From the NCBI RefSeq assembly GCF_003217515.1, contig NZ_QJSX01000007.1, positions 78,944 to 142,943 of the forward strand: a stretch of DNA of 64,000 bases. The letters are read 5' to 3'. Numbering within the stretch: position 1 is the stretch's first letter; each line of letters starts with the position of its first letter. The stretch comes from Deinococcus yavapaiensis KR-236. GTDB taxonomy: Bacteria; Deinococcota; Deinococci; Deinococcales; Deinococcaceae. The translations under genes and the position numbers were made by a program. Of this stretch, positions 1 to 8,778 are shown piece after piece. The notes beneath the pieces were generated by a model. That model made no database searches. It worked only from the letters and a program-made list of their open reading frames with translations, and had not been told where the DNA came from.

Positions 1-765
1 GAGGTCGATGCCGAGATGCACGATGGTCTGCGCGATTTGAGGGCGGATGCCGCTGATGATGCACTCCGTGCCCATGAGTTGCGCGGCTGCCACCGTGCGC
101 AGCAGGTGCTGCGCGACGAGCGTGTCGACGGTCGGAACGCCGGTGATGTCGATGATCGCGATCGTCGCGCTCGTCTCGACGATGCGCGTGAGAAGCGTCT
201 CCATCACGATTTGCGTGCGCTCGCTGTCGAGGGTGCCGATGAGCGGCAACGCCACGACGCCTTCCCAGACTTTCACGACGGGCGTCGAGAGTTCGAGCAT
301 CTCTTGGCGTTGCCGCTCGATGATCGTTTCACGGCTGCGTTGGTACACCTCGACGGTGTAAAGCCCCAAGCGGTCGAGGAGCGTCGTGATCGTCCACAAC
401 GCCTCGGCGAGATCCACGATGGAGGTGTCGGCACGCAGACGCTCGAACAGCGGTTGCTTGAACGAGAAGACGAACGTCGCGACTTCCGAGAAGGTGAAGC
501 CTTGAGCGGCGCGTTGCCTCGACAAGCTTTCCAGGAACGCGCGCACGCCCGTCCACGGCTCGCCTTGAACGTCGTTCAAGGCGCCGCTTTGCACGGCGCG
601 CGTGAAATGCCGCAAGAAGTCTTGCGATTGCATGCGCAGTTCCGCTTCCCCGATCAAATCACGGCGAAACGTGGCCGAGGCCAATTGCTCGCCGACCCAG
701 CGTTGCAGCAACGCGTCCGGGTCATGCTGTACGGCTTGTACGATCCATTGGTCAGAGTTCGTCAT
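1..765 (-). CDS. RsbR-type STAS-domain regulator (3' end beyond window)
   Basis: The minus strand is open from ATG at 765 to the window edge (255 codons, no stop reached), so the C-terminus is missing. Residues 1 to about 145 are a helical segment like the RsbRD N-terminal sensor domain. From about residue 160 comes a STAS domain, recognisable from ELSTPVVKVWEGVVALPLIG followed by a hydrophobic strand and a TGVPTVDT stretch, where the switch Thr or Ser normally lies. RsbR proteins are cytoplasmic stressosome components or anti-sigma antagonists controlled by phosphorylation. A weak GGAAG ribosome site precedes the ATG. It may share a transcript with the response regulator at 844-1281. The family is clear; the signal sensed is unknown. 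Confidence 0.88.
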   Translation of the reverse strand, partial: MTNSDQWIVQAVQHDPDALLQRWVGEQLASATFRRDLIGEAELRMQSQDFLRHFTRAVQSGALNDVQGEPWTGVRAFLESLSRQRAAQGFTFSEVATFVFSFKQPLFERLRADTSIVDLAEALWTITTLLDRLGLYTVEVYQRSRETIIERQRQEMLELSTPVVKVWEGVVALPLIGTLDSERTQIVMETLLTRIVETSATIAIIDITGVPTVDTLVAQHLLRTVAAAQLMGTECIISGIRPQIAQTIVHLGIDL

Positions 766-843
766 ACGTCAATATGCTTCCGTCGAGCTCGAGGCGGGCC
801 GACGCCTTTGCGAGGAGTGTAGCAGCAAGCGCTTCGTGCGGCG

Positions 844-1281
844 TCACGAGAGCTCGGATGAAGGGGGACGGTCGGGCGCGAACAGCACGTGGTGAAACCA
901 AAAGGCGTTCAAGGCGCTCAAGGCCGCCTGGAGTCGCTCGGGCGTGTCGGGCTTGATCAGCACGGCGTTCGCGTACTGCTGGTACGCGCCGCGCACGTTG
1001 TGATCGTCGTCGTGCCCGGTCAGCACGATGATGGGCATCGCCGAGGTGCTCGGATCGCTTTTCAAGTGCCGCAGCAACTCCAAGCCGGACAAGGAGGGCA
1101 TCACGAGGTCGAGCAGCATCAAGCGCGGAGGATGCTCGCGTACCGCCGACAGGGCTTCTTGGCCGTCGCGCGCCACCTGCACGTCGAAAGCGGGATTGAT
1201 GCGTTCGAGAAGTCGACGCGTCAGGTACGAATACCCTTCGTTGTCTTCGGCGAGCAGCACGGGAAGTGAACGTGTCGACAT
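844..1281 (-). CDS. Single-domain response regulator (CheY/Rcp1-like)
   Basis: This is a 145-residue stand-alone receiver domain. The acidic pair E12-D13, phospho-acceptor D58 in LLLDLVMP, switch T88 in VLTG and K110 before the cis-Pro are all present, so it should be phosphorylatable. There is no output domain, only a short helical tail. Such regulators (Rcp1 type) relay phosphate from soluble PAS/GAF histidine kinases. No kinase is adjacent, but an eight-PAS kinase of a suitable HisKA type lies at 17851. A GGGGAG ribosome site lies just upstream of ATG at 1281. It is transcribed towards the STAS regulator, 78 bases away, and could be cotranscribed with it. Partner assignment is inference. 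Confidence 0.93.
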   Translation of the reverse strand: MSTRSLPVLLAEDNEGYSYLTRRLLERINPAFDVQVARDGQEALSAVREHPPRLMLLDLVMPSLSGLELLRHLKSDPSTSAMPIIVLTGHDDDHNVRGAYQQYANAVLIKPDTPERLQAALSALNAFWFHHVLFAPDRPPSSELS

Positions 1282-1371
1282 GGATTCTCCCCGTTCAGCT
1301 TACCTCGCTTTGTCGCGGCGTGGACGACGCCACCTCGGTGGCCGAAGCGAACGACGGCCAGGAGGACTCGC

Positions 1372-2592
1372 TCAAATGCCCGCGGCGTGCTCGCGTTGCT
1401 CGCTCGGCTGCACGTCATCGAGCCGCACGCCTCGCCGCAACCGCTCGAATTCGAACACGCTCAAATCCAGCGTGGTGTACCGCCCGTCGAGCAGCACCTC
1501 CGCCACGCCACGCCCGATTCCCGGCGCGTGCATCACGCCGTGGCCGCTCAAGCCGCACGCGAACAGCAAGTTCCGCATATCCGGGTGCGGACCGATCACG
1601 GCGTTCTGATCGAAGGTGTTCAGCTCGTAATGTCCCGCCCAAGCGTCCACCAGCGTCACGCGCTCGAAGCCGCGCACGCGACGCGCCAACGCCGGACGCA
1701 GCACCTCCTCGAACAACGCGTGATCCACGCCGAGGTCCTCGGTGTCCGGATCGTCGTGCGGCAACGGCGACGTCACCGCCATGAATCCGCCTCCGTACGG
1801 CCTCGCGTACAGCCCTCGTCCGTCCGGCAGGGGCTCGACGAGGTTCACGAAGCCCACCGGGGGCGTGTCCGCGTGGAACACGAAGGCGCTGCGTTTACGC
1901 GACTCGACCGGCAACGGCACGCCTGCCTGCGCCGCCACCCGGCCCGCTTGCGCTCCGGCGGCGTTCACGACGCTCTCCACCGTCAAGGAGGTGCCGTCGT
2001 CGAGGTGGACGCGTTCCACCCGCTCACGCCGAACGTCCATCGCGATCGCGCGCCGGGGAAGGAACTCGGCGCCGAGCGATTCGGCTTTTCGCCTCAACGC
2101 GTCGAGGGCGCGCCTAGGATCGAACCAGCCTTCCCCTCCTTGCCCGAGGGTTCCGGCCCCGAGACCGTTCGGACGCAACCACGGCAAGCGGTGCGTCAGC
2201 GTCTCGACGTCCAGGAACGCGACGTGCGCGCCGTGGCGGACTTGTTGCTCGTGCGCGTCACGCAGGCGGGCGACGCCTCGAGGCGCGGCGAGCACCAAGT
2301 ACGGACAGTCCTGGAAGCGAAGGTCGACGATCTCGTCGTTCACGCCGAGGTGCTCGGAGGCGTTCTTGTAGAAGTCGTACCCGACGCGGGACAAGGCGAC
2401 GTTGGCGCCGAGGTGGAATTGGGTGCGAATGGCGCTGGCGGAGCGGGGAGTGGAGGCGCGGGCGTAGCTGGCGTCGGGTTCGAGCACGACGACGCGCGGC
2501 GCGCCGGGATGGCGGGCGAGGAAGTAGGCGACCGAGCAGCCGAGGATGCCGCCGCCGACCACGACGATGGGTGCGCGCGAAGGAGAAGTCAT
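1372..2592 (-). CDS. FAD-dependent oxidoreductase, DAO family
   Basis: The 406-residue protein begins with a Rossmann FAD-binding motif (IVVVGGGILGCSVAYFLA), followed by ARAST, and ends with a GHGVMHAPGIGRGVAE segment typical of D-amino-acid oxidase, sarcosine oxidase and glycine oxidase relatives. It probably oxidises a secondary amine or amino acid using FAD; the substrate cannot be read from sequence. I chose the ATG at 2592 because AGGA lies 8 bases upstream; a second ATG seven codons earlier (2613) has no good ribosome site. Next to it is a decayed amidase/SDR locus, so it may be the survivor of a small amide or amine catabolic cluster (inference). Confidence 0.9.
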   Translation of the reverse strand: MTSPSRAPIVVVGGGILGCSVAYFLARHPGAPRVVVLEPDASYARASTPRSASAIRTQFHLGANVALSRVGYDFYKNASEHLGVNDEIVDLRFQDCPYLVLAAPRGVARLRDAHEQQVRHGAHVAFLDVETLTHRLPWLRPNGLGAGTLGQGGEGWFDPRRALDALRRKAESLGAEFLPRRAIAMDVRRERVERVHLDDGTSLTVESVVNAAGAQAGRVAAQAGVPLPVESRKRSAFVFHADTPPVGFVNLVEPLPDGRGLYARPYGGGFMAVTSPLPHDDPDTEDLGVDHALFEEVLRPALARRVRGFERVTLVDAWAGHYELNTFDQNAVIGPHPDMRNLLFACGLSGHGVMHAPGIGRGVAEVLLDGRYTTLDLSVFEFERLRRGVRLDDVQPSEQREHAAGI

Positions 2593-2689
2593 GATGGTTC
2601 CTGGAGGCAGCATACGCGCTGCGCTTCACGCGTGCTTTCCGTCGTTTCCGTGAAGCGTGACCCGACCAAGGAGCCCGCTTCGTCGGTGT

Positions 2690-3207
2690 GCCCTAGGTGA
2701 CTCCAGCCTCGCGAGCCGAGCGTCGCGTTCCCCGCCCGCGTCGCTGGCGGGGACGGGAGAAGGGGTTCCATGGCTGCGCCGAGCGCCAGGCAGACCGAGT
2801 CGGTTCCGGGCGGCGTGACGAGTTGAAGCCCGAGGGGAACTCGGGCATGATGGTCTTCCCGAGGCACGCCCCGCCCGCTTCACGCAGGCGCGTCGCGATG
2901 GAGGCGTCCCGGTCGGGAACGCGGTCGGCGAGAATGCGCGAGGCGCAGGTGGTGCGGACGCCCTCGGTGTCCACGAGGTCCTTGACGGCAATGGGAATGC
3001 CATGCAGGGGACCGAGGTCGCGTCCCGCTCGCAAGTTCCTCGCGAAGCGCGGCGTCCTCGGTAACGGTGATGAAGGCGTTCAAGGTCGGCTGTGCGGCAT
3101 GGAGGCGGTCCAGGCACATCCGCGTGACCTCGACGGGGGAGACTTGGCCCGCGCGGTACTGCGCCGCGAGGTGCGTGATGAACCCGAACTCGAGGGGTGC
3201 CGCTCAC
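2690..3207 (-). pseudogene. Amidase (GatA/AtzE-like) pseudogene with internal deletion and frameshifts
   Basis: Amidase-signature sequence is spread over three frames on the minus strand. Frame one (about 3203-3045) gives an N-terminus with VSPVEVTRMCLDRLHAAQP and LNAFITVTEDAALREE. A single-base shift near 3030 leads to RAGRDLGPLHGIPIAVKDL and GKTIMPEFPSGFN. At about 2850 the reading jumps to a third frame giving PLGLQLVTPPGTDSVCLALG, which is the C-terminal end of the family. The middle of the enzyme, including the GGSSGGSA catalytic region (roughly 250-300 residues), is gone, and a further shift lies near the GTG start. It cannot be active. The true 3' limit is uncertain because the original stop is lost. 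The start overlaps the stop of the AtzG-like gene. Confidence 0.85.
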
Positions 3208-3407
3208 GACTCGCCTCCTTCCAGGCCTTTGAAGGGCTGAAGGGTGCCGAGGCCGAGCTCGATGACGCGCGCGTCGGCTCGCAAGATCACTTCGAGGGCG
3301 AGCGCGGCGTTTCGCGGGTCGGTCAGGGTGACGTGCACGCCCGAGAGCGCCGCGAGGCGCTGCACGGTCGGAGCGTCGAGCGCCGAGCGGGGCGCTTCCT
3401 CATTCAC
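3204..3407 (-). CDS. AtzG/GatC-like small amidase subunit
   Basis: A 67-residue protein from a GTG start, with a helical pattern (LAALSGVHVTLTD, then LRADARVIELGLGTLQPF) that matches the small DUF4089/AtzG-like subunits which bind amidases in the way GatC binds GatA. Its stop codon overlaps the start of the downstream amidase, the expected operon arrangement, but that amidase is broken. This subunit is therefore probably an orphan on its way to decay. Its start lies 2 bases from the start of the divergent SDR remnant, leaving no room for a promoter between them. The family call rests on short sequence plus context. Confidence 0.6.
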   Translation of the reverse strand: MNEEAPRSALDAPTVQRLAALSGVHVTLTDPRNAALALEVILRADARVIELGLGTLQPFKGLEGGES

Positions 3408-3409
3408 GG

Positions 3410-4121
3410 ATGCGCCTGCGCATCGTCACGGCGTGCGCGGCCATGCCTTCGGCGCCAGCATCTGCTGTGAACTTGCCGCGTCGGGCGCGACCGTCCTCGT
3501 CGGCTACTCGCGTGGCGCGCGCCGAGCACCTCGCCTCGCAACTCGACGGGCCGCGCCGCGCCCTGCGCGTTCAAGTGGACGACGGCGCGTCCGTCGCACT
3601 CGCCGCCGAAAGCGTGCGAAGCACCGAGGGCCGTTTGGACGTCCTCGTGAACAACGCGGGCGTCACGACTCCCGTTCCTCACGAGAACCTCGAGGGGCTC
3701 AGCGACGACTGGATCGATACCATCTTTCGCGTGAACGTCCGCGGCGCCTTCGCGTGCGTTCACGCGTTCGCTCCCCTTCTGCGCGCCGACGAAGGCGGCC
3801 TGGTCGTGAACATCAGCTCGATCGCCGGACGAACCGGGATAGGCAGCAACGTCGCGTACTGCGCCAGCAAAGCCGCCCTCGATTCCATGACGCGCAGCCT
3901 CGGCCGAGATTCGCGTCGTGAGCGTCTCGCCCGGTTGGGTCCAAGGCGAGTACGCGCGGCGCATGCCGCCCGAGCTGATCGAGGCGCAGGCGAACCGCAC
4001 ACCGCTCGGACGCATCGCTCGACCCGAAGAAGTCGCGCGGGCCGTCTTGGCCGCCGCGACCCTCCTGACGCTCAGCACGGGCTGCGTGATTCCTGTCGAC
4101 GGCGGTCGCCCGCTGACGTGA
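3410..4121 (+). pseudogene. Short-chain dehydrogenase/reductase pseudogene (frameshifted)
   Basis: SDR sequence runs across all three forward frames. MRLRIVT starts at 3410. After a shift comes GASICCELAASGATVLVGYS (about 3450-3510), the beta1-helix-beta2 region. A second shift gives the middle with DVLVNNAGV (NNAG motif), ISSIAG and the catalytic YCASK (about 3865). A third shift near 3905 gives VSVSPGWVQGEYARRM to the stop at 4121, ending PVDGGRPLT, as in 3-oxoacyl-ACP-reductase-like enzymes. At least three single-base shifts are needed. The glycine-rich TGxxxGxG is also imperfect. Sequencing error could explain one shift, but three beside a deleted amidase argue for real decay. Confidence 0.85.
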
Positions 4122-4490
4122 ACTCCACGGCGTCGGCGCGCCTGGAAAACAGCGCGCCGACGAGAAAGCCGCGTTCTTGCTCGAGGGTCCGTGACGCCGC
4201 TTCGGGTCATGTCGAACGGTTGACTCGAGGGCGTTGAAGGCACGGCTTCGTGGCAAAGCTCCTGTGAACTCGGCGGCTTCCGGAGCGGAAGCTGTTGTTC
4301 GAGCTGGCCGACTCACCGATGAGTGTAAGAACTCTGTCAGTACCACGTGAGTACGATACGTGCAGTCGAAAATTCCACGAAGAGCTCATGACGCCTGCGC
4401 TGAGATCGTCGGAGGAATGCGATGAAGTCCGCTCCCAACTGCCCCGGCAGCAGGATTCCGCCGTATCGCTACTTCCCAAGGAGCAGCACC
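4122..4490 (+). other. Intergenic region upstream of the Ig-like lipoprotein gene
   Basis: I see no gene in these 369 bases. A near-palindrome centred on CACGTG with flanking GTAC repeats lies at about 4340-4355 and could be an operator. I could not assign a convincing -35/-10 pair. The AAGGAG ribosome site of the lipoprotein is at about 4479. Confidence 0.4.
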
Positions 4491-6074
4491 ATGCGCAAGA
4501 TTCACCATTACGTCGTCGGTTGTACTGCCCTGCTCATGCTCGCCGCCTGCGGCCAGCAGAACTTGGCGGGCACGCCCAGTCCCGTCAAACCGCTCGACAT
4601 CGTCGTCGTGAACGACCAGACGAACACCGTCACGGTGCCCGGCAACATCACGGCCGCTCCCGGTGAGTCGGGCAGCATTCCCATCTACCTCCATCCCACC
4701 AACGATGACGGGAAAAACGGCTGCAACGCGACAGGCGGTCCCTCGGTTCCCAATGTCAACGTGCAAGTCACCTCCAGCCATCCCGGCGTCATCTCGAGCG
4801 GCGTGGTCTTGGACGTCAAGTGCGGAACGGCCAATCCTGCCACGTTCAACTACGCGGTCTCTTCCTCCGCCGTGCCGGGCACGGTCGTCACCCTCACCAC
4901 GAGCGCCAGTGGCGGCGCTTCCGGCAGCACGTACACCTCCACGAACGCCGTCAGCAAGTTGACGATCACGATCGTCCAGCCGAACGTCGCCGACACCACC
5001 GGTCCGGTCATCACCCCCGTCATCGTGAGCGGCACGCTCGGCGAGAACGGCTGGTACACCAGCGACGTCGAGTTGAAATGGGACATCTCCGATCCCGAAA
5101 GCGCGACGATCCTCACGAAGACGGGCTGCGACACGGTCATCATCAGCAGCGACACGCCGTTCGTCGGCAACACGTACACGTGCTCCGCGACGAGCGCCGG
5201 CGGAACGAGCACGAACTCCATCACCATCAAGCGCGACGCCACCGCCCCGGTGGTTCAACCCGCCGATCAAATCGAGACGGCGTGGCGCAACAGCGACTTC
5301 ATCAACAACTTCACGGCGAGCGACGCCACGTCCGGTCTCGCCGACTCGAACGACGCGGCGTTCACCCTCACGGCGTCCGCCGAATCCGTCGATACGACGA
5401 CGCCCACCACGAGCAGCCGCGTCGTCAAGGACCAAGCGGGGAACAGCACCACCCGAACGATATCGGCGTTCATCGACAAGACCCCGCCCACCAACCTTCA
5501 ATTCGACTTCGGCTCGAACCCCGTCATCAACGACAACAGTAGCTTCTACTGGGGCGAAGTTCCCGCCGCTCCCCTCGGATGCAGCGCGAGCGACGCCTTG
5601 TCGGGCCTGGCCAGCTGCAACGTGAGCGGCTACGCGAGCAGCATCGGCCAGCACACCTTGACGGCGACGGCGACCGATAACGCCACGAACACTGCGAAAT
5701 TGGAGCGTAAGTACAGCGTGCTGGCTTGGAGAACGGAAGGCTTCTTCCAGCCGGTGGACATGGGCAAGGCCGTGTACAACACCGTCAAGGGCGGATCGAC
5801 CGTTCCCTTGAAGTTCCGGGTGTTCGGATCGACCGAGAAGACGAGCGTCGACGCGATCAAGCCGCTGACGTGGACGAAGGTGAGCTGTCAGCCCAGCGTT
5901 CCCGCGGACGACGTGACGGTCGTCGCGACGGGCGGCACGAACTTGCGGTACGACACGACCGCCGGTCAGTTCGTGTACAACTGGCAAACACCGAAAACGG
6001 CGGGCATGTGCTACACGGTGACCGTGACCCTCGCGGACGGCTCGAAGATCAGCGCGAACTTCAAAATCAAGTAA
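4491..6074 (+). CDS. Secreted lipoprotein with Ig-like repeats and C-terminal PxKF domain
   Basis: The 527-residue product begins with a lipoprotein signal (MRKIHHYVVGCTALLMLAAC, lipobox Cys20), then a low-complexity linker and several Thr/Ser-rich beta-sandwich-like segments. DTTGPVITP, DATAPVVQP and DKTPPTNL are typical junctions of bacterial Ig-like domains. The last 100 residues carry PVDMGKAVYNTVKGGSTVPL and KFRVF, the PxKF-type C-terminal domain. It should be anchored at the outer surface and may act in adhesion or envelope structure; no catalytic motif is visible. I chose ATG 4491 because AAGGAG lies 6-7 bases upstream and the signal peptide starts there. It appears to be monocistronic, ending at a strong hairpin. 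Confidence 0.85.
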   Translation: MRKIHHYVVGCTALLMLAACGQQNLAGTPSPVKPLDIVVVNDQTNTVTVPGNITAAPGESGSIPIYLHPTNDDGKNGCNATGGPSVPNVNVQVTSSHPGVISSGVVLDVKCGTANPATFNYAVSSSAVPGTVVTLTTSASGGASGSTYTSTNAVSKLTITIVQPNVADTTGPVITPVIVSGTLGENGWYTSDVELKWDISDPESATILTKTGCDTVIISSDTPFVGNTYTCSATSAGGTSTNSITIKRDATAPVVQPADQIETAWRNSDFINNFTASDATSGLADSNDAAFTLTASAESVDTTTPTTSSRVVKDQAGNSTTRTISAFIDKTPPTNLQFDFGSNPVINDNSSFYWGEVPAAPLGCSASDALSGLASCNVSGYASSIGQHTLTATATDNATNTAKLERKYSVLAWRTEGFFQPVDMGKAVYNTVKGGSTVPLKFRVFGSTEKTSVDAIKPLTWTKVSCQPSVPADDVTVVATGGTNLRYDTTAGQFVYNWQTPKTAGMCYTVTVTLADGSKISANFKIK

Positions 6075-6091
6075 CCCGACCTCGGCCGCTC

Positions 6092-6128
6092 GAAGAGGAG
6101 GAACGTGTGATCCACGTTCCTCCTCTTC
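6092..6128 (+). terminator. Strong hairpin terminator after the lipoprotein gene
   Basis: A perfect 16-base-pair stem (6092-6107 with 6113-6128) and a 5-base loop begin 17 bases after the stop at 6074. No long T-run follows, which is common in very GC-rich genomes. Confidence 0.8.
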
Positions 6129-6315
6129 CGTTCGGTCCTCCTCGGCGAGCTCGACTGCCTCCTGTTCCTCCTGCCCGAAGGCGAACGGCGCGGCTGCCGA
6201 CGTTCGTACGGTCATCGGCACGAAGCGTAGTCCCCGCCTGGTCAGTGCCATATCCGCCCGCACAATCACGTTCGCGTCCCTGTTCAAGCCGTCTGGCGGC
6301 GCTTAAGCTCGGGGC

Positions 6316-7326
6316 ATGACCGACTCCCTCGGGTTCTCCAATCCGCCAAGCGACGGGTCGCGCCCACCGCGCCGGGTGTTGGTCCTGGTCTTGCCCCAGG
6401 TGAACGTCCTCGACCTCGGCGGCCCCGTTCAAGTCTTCGAGACCGCCGCGCGCTTCGGCGCTCCCTACGCGTTGGAGTTCCACGCCTTCACGACAAACGT
6501 CCTGAGCGCCCAAGGCTTACCGCTCGGTTCCTTCACGCTTCCGCCAACGCCGTGCCAGGACGACCTCGTGCTCGTGCCCGGCCCCAGGGTGTCCACGCCC
6601 GCGCCTGGACAGCCGCTGTACGACCCGCGCGTCCTCACCTGGCTGCGCGAAGCTTACCGGCAAGGTGCGGAGGTGGCGTCCATCTGCAGCGGGGCCGTCG
6701 CCCTCGGTGAGGCCGGACTGCTCGACGGCAGACGCTGCACCACCCACTGGTCCATGATCGACTTGATGCGCGAGCGTTACCCCGACGCGCACGTGCAAGA
6801 CGGCGTGCTCTTCACGCATGACGGACGAATTACCACGAGTGCGGGCATCGCTTCCGGAATCGACATGGCGCTTGCCCTCATCGAGCGCGAGCATGGCCCA
6901 CAACTCACCGCGAAGGTCGCGCGCTACCTGGTGGTGTACCTGCGGCGAGACGCCTCGCACGGTCAGGGCAGCGTCTACCTCGACCACCGTACCCACCTGC
7001 ACCCGGGCGTACACCGCGTGCAAGACCACCTCGCCCAGCATCCCACCGAACGCTCGACGCTCGACGCTCTCGCCGGCATCGCGCGCATGAGCGCCCGCGG
7101 TCTCACCAAGGCGTTTCGGCAGCACACGGGTCTCACGCCCTTCGAATACCAGCAGAAACTGCGCTTGGAACTCGCCGCGCAACTCATGCACGATCCGCGT
7201 CTGACCCTCGAGGCCATCGCCGCGCGCAGCGGCTTCGACGATCCGCGCCACTTCCGGCGCGTGTGGCGCGATCACCACGGCACCTCGCCCTCCGAGGCGC
7301 GCGTCGCATCCGTTCGCCCTTCCTGA
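6316..7326 (+). CDS. GlxA-family transcriptional regulator (DJ-1/PfpI + AraC HTH)
   Basis: 336 residues. Positions about 20-195 form a DJ-1/PfpI amidotransferase-like domain with the nucleophile-elbow cysteine C124 in SICSGAVALGEAGLLDGR and the following THW. Positions about 230-330 are an AraC/XylS DNA-binding domain with two helix-turn-helix units (MSARGLTKAFRQHTGLTPFE and AARSGFDDPRHFRRVWRDHH). Such regulators bind a small ligand and activate nearby genes. The next genes on the same strand (membrane-anchored PfpI protein, hydrolase, MFS) are the likely targets. No strong ribosome site precedes ATG 6316; the assignment is nevertheless firm. Confidence 0.93.
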   Translation: MTDSLGFSNPPSDGSRPPRRVLVLVLPQVNVLDLGGPVQVFETAARFGAPYALEFHAFTTNVLSAQGLPLGSFTLPPTPCQDDLVLVPGPRVSTPAPGQPLYDPRVLTWLREAYRQGAEVASICSGAVALGEAGLLDGRRCTTHWSMIDLMRERYPDAHVQDGVLFTHDGRITTSAGIASGIDMALALIEREHGPQLTAKVARYLVVYLRRDASHGQGSVYLDHRTHLHPGVHRVQDHLAQHPTERSTLDALAGIARMSARGLTKAFRQHTGLTPFEYQQKLRLELAAQLMHDPRLTLEAIAARSGFDDPRHFRRVWRDHHGTSPSEARVASVRPS

Positions 7327-7372
7327 CGTCCGCCGACGCTCGAACATTTTCCTTTCCGAAAGGAGCAAGACC

Positions 7373-8662
7373 ATGCCGTCATTGCTCAGGGTCGGCCTGT
7401 CCCTGACCGCCTTCCTCGTCGCGCCCGCCCTCGTGGGCGTGGTGAATTTGAGCCGAGCGACGACCGAGCAGCGAGCGCCGTCGCCGCTTCGAACCTCGGA
7501 AGCCCGGCCGCCCGCCCCGACCCTCGATCCCGCCAAGCCCACCGTCGCCGTCGTTCTCGGCGCGGACGTTTCGGAAGTCGCGGATGTCCTCGCTCCCTAC
7601 GCGGTCTTCGCGGCTTCCGGGCGGTTCAACGTCGTCACCGTCGCTCCTGACGCGACGCCCGTGGTGCTGACGGGCGGCCTCGACCTCCTGCCGCACTTCA
7701 GCCTCGCCGCCCTCGACCGAGCGGTGCCCGGAGGACCGGCGGTGATCGTCATTCCCAACATCCCCACGATCCGCGCCGAGCAGAACCGCTCCTTGCTGTC
7801 ATGGCTGCGCGCGCGAGGCAAGACGGACACCAGCCTCCTGTTGAGTATCTGCACCGGAGCGGACGCCCTCGCCGAGACGGGTCTGCTCGACGGTCGGCAG
7901 GCAACAGCCCACTGGGGTGATCTGGGCTGGCTGTCGAAAAAGCACCCCCGCGTGAAGTGGGTGCGCGGCGAGCGGTACGTGGACGAAGGGCGGATCGTGA
8001 GCTCGGCGGGCCTCCTCTCGGGCATCGACGCCAGCTTGCACGTCCTCGCCCGCTTGACGAGCCGCGAGGAGGCGATGCGAACGGCCCGGGCGCTGAACTA
8101 TCCCGGCGCCCGATTTCTCGACGATCCTCGCATGACGCCCTACCGCCTCGCGCCGTCCGACGCCATCACCCTGCTCAACGCGGCCTTCCTCTGGGATCGT
8201 CCCACGTACGGGGTGGCGCTGCGCGACGGCATGGACGAGCTGACCCTCGCCGCCCTGTTCGACACCTACGCCGCGAGCTCGGCGGCTCGGCTGGCCACGA
8301 CCGCGCCGAGCGCTTCGGGCGTCACGTCCCGCTACGGACTGCGGCTGCTTCCCCGCTTCGACTCGGCACGAAGCCACTTCCCGGCGCTGACCCTCGAAGG
8401 GCTCGGCTTTCCCTTCGATCGTGCGCTGACCGACTTGGCCGCTCGGCAAGACGTCCCCACCGCTCGGTTCGCCGCTCGACGCCTGGAATACCGCTTCGGC
8501 CCGACCGACCTGCGCGGGCGAGGCTGGTCGGGCAAGGCCGTCTACCGCCCCCTGCTGCTGGGCGTGCTCGCCGCCCTGGGCGTGTGGGCGCTCGACCCGC
8601 TCGTGAGACGGCGCGGAAATCGACGCGTCCGGTCGCCGAACCAGCGGGCGCGTGTTTCGTGA
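7373..8662 (+). CDS. Membrane-anchored DJ-1/PfpI family protein
   Basis: 429 residues. An N-terminal hydrophobic segment (about 5-25) is followed by a Pro-rich linker, a DJ-1/PfpI domain (about 55-230) with elbow Cys160 in LLSICTGADALAETGLLDG and AHW, and a long C-terminal region ending with a second hydrophobic segment (about 395-412) and a basic tail. The domain therefore probably faces the periplasm, or hangs between two anchors. Its motif closely copies that of the upstream regulator, suggesting duplication. AAAGGAG precedes ATG 7373. It lies 46 bases after the regulator and overlaps a possible GTG start of the hydrolase. Catalytic role unknown. Confidence 0.85.
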   Translation: MPSLLRVGLSLTAFLVAPALVGVVNLSRATTEQRAPSPLRTSEARPPAPTLDPAKPTVAVVLGADVSEVADVLAPYAVFAASGRFNVVTVAPDATPVVLTGGLDLLPHFSLAALDRAVPGGPAVIVIPNIPTIRAEQNRSLLSWLRARGKTDTSLLLSICTGADALAETGLLDGRQATAHWGDLGWLSKKHPRVKWVRGERYVDEGRIVSSAGLLSGIDASLHVLARLTSREEAMRTARALNYPGARFLDDPRMTPYRLAPSDAITLLNAAFLWDRPTYGVALRDGMDELTLAALFDTYAASSAARLATTAPSASGVTSRYGLRLLPRFDSARSHFPALTLEGLGFPFDRALTDLAARQDVPTARFAARRLEYRFGPTDLRGRGWSGKAVYRPLLLGVLAALGVWALDPLVRRRGNRRVRSPNQRARVS

Positions 8663-8778
8663 GCGAACCGAGCGACGCTTCGCCGCTCGCGGTGAGCCAC
8701 GAGGTTCAGGGCGCACCTCCCACGCCGCCAAGATCGGCGGCGGACGACCGCGGCGACGCCGCGCTTCGGAAGGACGAG

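Noticed and set aside
2626..4243. Sequencing errors as the sole cause of the damaged genes
   Set aside because: Several separate shifts plus a large internal deletion in the amidase are hard to explain by base-call errors alone, although single shifts (for example at 44770) could be.
4386..6287. A 633-codon open frame opposite the lipoprotein gene
   Set aside because: It is the reverse-strand shadow of the real gene at 4491-6074, which has a lipobox, ribosome site and family domain; the shadow has a charged, repetitive composition with no motif.
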